Under the pieces are notes generated by a model, which was not told where the DNA came from, did no database searches, and was given only the letters and a program-made list of their open reading frames with translations. A stretch of 7,299 bases of DNA, from NCBI GenBank assembly GCA_934371475.1, contig CAKRNX010000114.1, forward strand, positions 1 to 7,299, read 5' to 3'. This document shows positions 4,883 to 7,299 of this stretch, in pieces. This stretch comes from an uncultured Lachnospiraceae bacterium. GTDB taxonomy: Bacteria > Bacillota > Clostridia > Lachnospirales > Lachnospiraceae. The number at the start of each line of letters is the position of its first letter. The first letter of the stretch is position 1. The translations under genes and the position numbers were made by a program.

Positions 4883-6697
4883 AAATACTTCCAGGAACCG
4901 GGATGAATCCAGCTTCCTGCCATATCGTTCTTTCAGGTAAAAGAGATGAAGCCTTTCTTTTGCCCGCGTCATTCCTACATAAAACAACCGTCGTTCTTCC
5001 TCAATATCTGCCTCCAGCACAGCCTTCTGATGCGGAATTACCTCCTCATTGATGTCCAGAATAAATACCTCCGGGAACTCCAGTCCCTTGGAACTGTGCA
5101 TCGTTGAAAGTACAACCGCATCCCCATCGTCCGTTTTTCCTTTTTGTTCTTCCAGCATCTTCCTATATTCTTCTATATGATCGAACCACTGCCGATATGT
5201 CCGAAAATTCCGGGCGCTCTCCTGAAGCTCATCCAGAATGGATATCAGCTCTTCCAGCTTTAGTTTTCTGTATGCCGCATATTCCTTCAGGTAGCTCTCA
5301 TATTCTATGCCATTGCGGATATAATTGACCGCCGCGTACGGCGTCATCAGTCTCATCCGATCCAGATCGCTCTCCATTCTGTCAATCCGTTCCATCATCC
5401 AGGGCTTATCATCATACCAAGTGCGAAGACGATCAAAAGAAATCTGAGCCGTATCCACACATTCTCTGCTGATATATCGTTTCGGGCGGTTCATCACCTG
5501 AAGAAAATCTCTCCTCTCCCTTCCTCCCATAGCGAGCCGAATATAACAGAAAATATCTGCCGCAATCCAGTGATCATAAAGGACAGGCATACTGTCTCTC
5601 ATCCGAAACGGGATCGTAAACTCAGCCAGCTTTTCTGCCATATACCGACCTCCCACATTTGTCCTTGTCAGGATCGCCAGATCCGCGTACTGTTTTCCTT
5701 TGGAAACTGCATCCCTGATGCATTTAATCACATAATTTCCTTCCTGCTCCTGTCCTGTAAACTGTCTGATCTCCACCGGACTCCCCGTCTTACTATCGCA
5801 CCGGATCGTTTTAGAAAAGCGATTCTGATTTTCTCGTATTACCGCTCCGGAAGCCTCCACAATCGCTCTTGTAGAACGGAAATTTTCATCCAGAAAGATC
5901 ACCTGCGCATCCGGATAGTCCTTCTGAAATCCTAACATAATTTCTGGCTTCGCACCCCTGAAACGATAAATAGACTGATCATCATCACCCACAATAAAGA
6001 GATTATTTTCCGGCTGCGCCAGCATCCTCACTACCTGATACTGCAGATGATTGATATCCTGAAACTCATCCACCAGAATATATCGAAAACGCTTCTGCCA
6101 CTGTGCCAAAATATCCGGCCTGTCCACAAACAGCTCATAACAGTATACCAGCATATCGTCAAAATCAATCAGTCCGCTTCTCCTAAGCCTGTCCTGATAC
6201 CCCCAATAAATCTGACGGAATGCCGTTTCGGAACAGGAAGCAGAATAATAATGTTCCAGCTGGATCTGTTCATTTTTCACCAGACTGATTTCTCCGCTCA
6301 AATCGGCAATAAAATCTTTTTCATCCTCATATTCCAGCTTCTGTTTTTCTGCCAGCTCCATCAGAATCCTGTATTTCTGATCTTCCCGCAGAATACTTGA
6401 AGAAGTAAAATGATAGGCATATTTAAGAATCTGAAAAAAAACAGCGTGAAACGTCCCAAATGTAACCCGGCAATGTTCTCCTCCCATTAGCTGCAAAAAG
6501 CGTGCTCTCATCTGAACCGCCGCTGCCTTGGTAAATGTAATAACAAGGATCTCCTCTGGTTTTACACCAAGCTGTTTAATCAGGTATTTTGTTCTATTTG
6601 TAATAACAAGGGTTTTTCCGGATCCGGGGCCTGCCAGTACCATGGCAGGTCCCTTTCCGTGGGCGATCGCCCTGGACTGATTTTTACTTATCTGCAT
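4871..6697 (-). CDS. UvrD/PcrA-family ATP-dependent DNA helicase, short form
   Basis: Superfamily 1A 3'-5' DNA helicase, expected to unwind DNA in repair or replication-fork processing. All helicase motifs are visible in the 608 residues: Q motif (SKNQSRAI, 4-11), Walker A (GPGSGKT, 23-29), Ia (VITFTKAAA, 52-60), Walker B (VDEFQD, 209-214), III (VGDDDQSIYRFRGA, 236-249), IV (LDENFRST, 269-276), V (STMHSSKGLEF, 531-541) and VI (EERRLFYVGMTRAKERL, 567-583). Only about 25 residues follow motif VI, whereas PcrA of about 740 residues has a long C-terminal region ending in a Tudor-like RNA polymerase-binding domain. It is therefore a PcrA paralogue type rather than certain PcrA. The ATG at 6697 lies inside the end of gltX (10-nt overlap) and has only a weak AGG site held in a hairpin, so translation is probably coupled to gltX. 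Transcription ends at the terminator at 4821-4859. Confidence 0.93.
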   Translation of the reverse strand: MQISKNQSRAIAHGKGPAMVLAGPGSGKTLVITNRTKYLIKQLGVKPEEILVITFTKAAAVQMRARFLQLMGGEHCRVTFGTFHAVFFQILKYAYHFTSSSILREDQKYRILMELAEKQKLEYEDEKDFIADLSGEISLVKNEQIQLEHYYSASCSETAFRQIYWGYQDRLRRSGLIDFDDMLVYCYELFVDRPDILAQWQKRFRYILVDEFQDINHLQYQVVRMLAQPENNLFIVGDDDQSIYRFRGAKPEIMLGFQKDYPDAQVIFLDENFRSTRAIVEASGAVIRENQNRFSKTIRCDSKTGSPVEIRQFTGQEQEGNYVIKCIRDAVSKGKQYADLAILTRTNVGGRYMAEKLAEFTIPFRMRDSMPVLYDHWIAADIFCYIRLAMGGRERRDFLQVMNRPKRYISRECVDTAQISFDRLRTWYDDKPWMMERIDRMESDLDRMRLMTPYAAVNYIRNGIEYESYLKEYAAYRKLKLEELISILDELQESARNFRTYRQWFDHIEEYRKMLEEQKGKTDDGDAVVLSTMHSSKGLEFPEVFILDINEEVIPHQKAVLEADIEEERRLFYVGMTRAKERLHLFYLKERYGRKLDSSRFLEVFDIE

Positions 6698-7299
6698 AAC
6701 AGGTCGATACCTGCCTGAATCCGTTTTAATGTCTCTTCTTTACCGATCACTTCCATAATCTCGGTAGCTCCGGCAGGCGTATTCTGTTTGCCTGATACGG
6801 CAATACGGACAGGCCAGATCACATATCCGGCTTTCACGCCTTTTTCATCTGCATAGTTCTTCAGTACTGTATACAGCGCATCGTTACTATAGTCATTCTG
6901 TGCCTCAAGGCGGGGAAGCAGATCCTTCAGCACAGTCAGTGATTTTTCAGAATCAACTTTCCATTTTTTATTTGTGTACAAAGATACTTCATATTCCGGC
7001 AGTGTCTCAAAGAAATCTACCATCGGGAGGATATCCGGGAAAATTTCAATTCTGCTCTTTACCATCTGTGCAATCTTCTTGTAATCATAATCCTTTGTGA
7101 TAGCCTGTTTCAGATATGGAAGCGCCATCTCATAAAATGTTTCAAAATCCATCGCCTTCAGGTATTCACCATTCATCCATTTCAATTTCTGAATATCAAA
7201 TACTGCCGGAGATTTGCTCATATGATGATAATCAAAAGCCTCCACAAGTTCTTTCAGAGAAAAGATCTCGCGGTTATCTTCCGGACACCATCCCAGAAG
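6688..7299 (-). CDS. gltX: Glutamyl-tRNA synthetase, C-terminal 203 residues (5' end beyond right edge)
   Basis: Class I synthetase that attaches glutamate to tRNA-Glu (or tRNA-Gln in organisms using the transamidation route). The frame is open to the right edge and begins LLGWCPEDNREIFSLKELVE, so the internal ATG at 7245 is not the start. The family hallmark SKSPAVFD with QKLKWMNGEY follows the missing KMSKS region, then the helical anticodon-binding domain. The protein ends with GYVIWPVRIAVSGKQNTPAG and VIGKEETLKRI, both typical GltX endings. The full enzyme is usually about 480-500 residues, so roughly 280-300 lie outside the window, including the catalytic core. It is the upstream partner of the helicase gene and overlaps its start by 10 nt. 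Confidence 0.95.
   Translation of the reverse strand, partial: LLGWCPEDNREIFSLKELVEAFDYHHMSKSPAVFDIQKLKWMNGEYLKAMDFETFYEMALPYLKQAITKDYDYKKIAQMVKSRIEIFPDILPMVDFFETLPEYEVSLYTNKKWKVDSEKSLTVLKDLLPRLEAQNDYSNDALYTVLKNYADEKGVKAGYVIWPVRIAVSGKQNTPAGATEIMEVIGKEETLKRIQAGIDLLCR
6698..6715 (-). promoter_or_regulatory. Hairpin over the weak ribosome binding site of the helicase gene
   Basis: Directly before the helicase ATG, the minus strand folds as CAGGT-ATCG-ACCTG (6713-6700), extended by two G-U pairs. The only AGG resembling a Shine-Dalgarno lies in the stem. Ribosomes finishing gltX would melt it, consistent with translational coupling. The bases also encode the GltX C-terminus, so the structure could be incidental. 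Confidence 0.4.

Noticed and set aside
7101..7245. ATG at 7245 as the start of a 185-residue gene
   Set aside because: The frame stays open to the window edge and the extra residues match GltX, so this is an internal Met of a partial gltX.

Overview
The window reads as ordinary chromosomal backbone of a Gram-positive clostridium, most likely a gut Lachnospiraceae member. This rests on the protein style (a Clostridia-type short UvrD helicase, DUF1292 and DUF5662 proteins, a GlgX-like protein), strong AGGAG-type ribosome binding sites, moderate GC and tight gene packing. No database was searched, so the taxonomy is inference. There is no sign of phage, insertion sequence or CRISPR.

From right to left on the minus strand: the C-terminal third of gltX (glutamyl-tRNA synthetase) enters from the right edge. 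It overlaps by 10 nt the start of a 608-residue UvrD/PcrA-family helicase gene. That transcript ends at a strong bidirectional terminator (4821-4859), shared with a convergent plus-strand gene for a small acidic DUF1292 protein (4410-4784). The DUF1292 gene is divergent from a minus-strand cluster, and the two share a short promoter region (about 4246-4409). The cluster is exoA (exonuclease III), a GlgX/isoamylase-like gene, and a DUF5662 gene. A 17-nt gap separates the first pair and a 4-nt overlap joins the second. Next comes a 247-nt intergenic region full of hairpins, then the N-terminal 232 codons of trpS (tryptophanyl-tRNA synthetase), which runs off the left edge.

Two things stand out. 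First, the GlgX-like protein keeps the GH13 fold landmarks but appears to lack the catalytic nucleophile Asp and the acid/base Glu, and the segment between conserved regions I and II is much shortened. It looks like a pseudoenzyme maintained in a coupled operon. Second, the region upstream of trpS holds five consecutive hairpins whose G-U and G-A pairs work only in the minus-strand transcript. That suggests a structured RNA or an RNA-type dispersed repeat, and it has no T-box signature.

The genes do not form one pathway. They mix translation (trpS, gltX), DNA repair (exoA, the helicase), a probable glycogen or alpha-glucan-related protein, and two proteins of unknown function.
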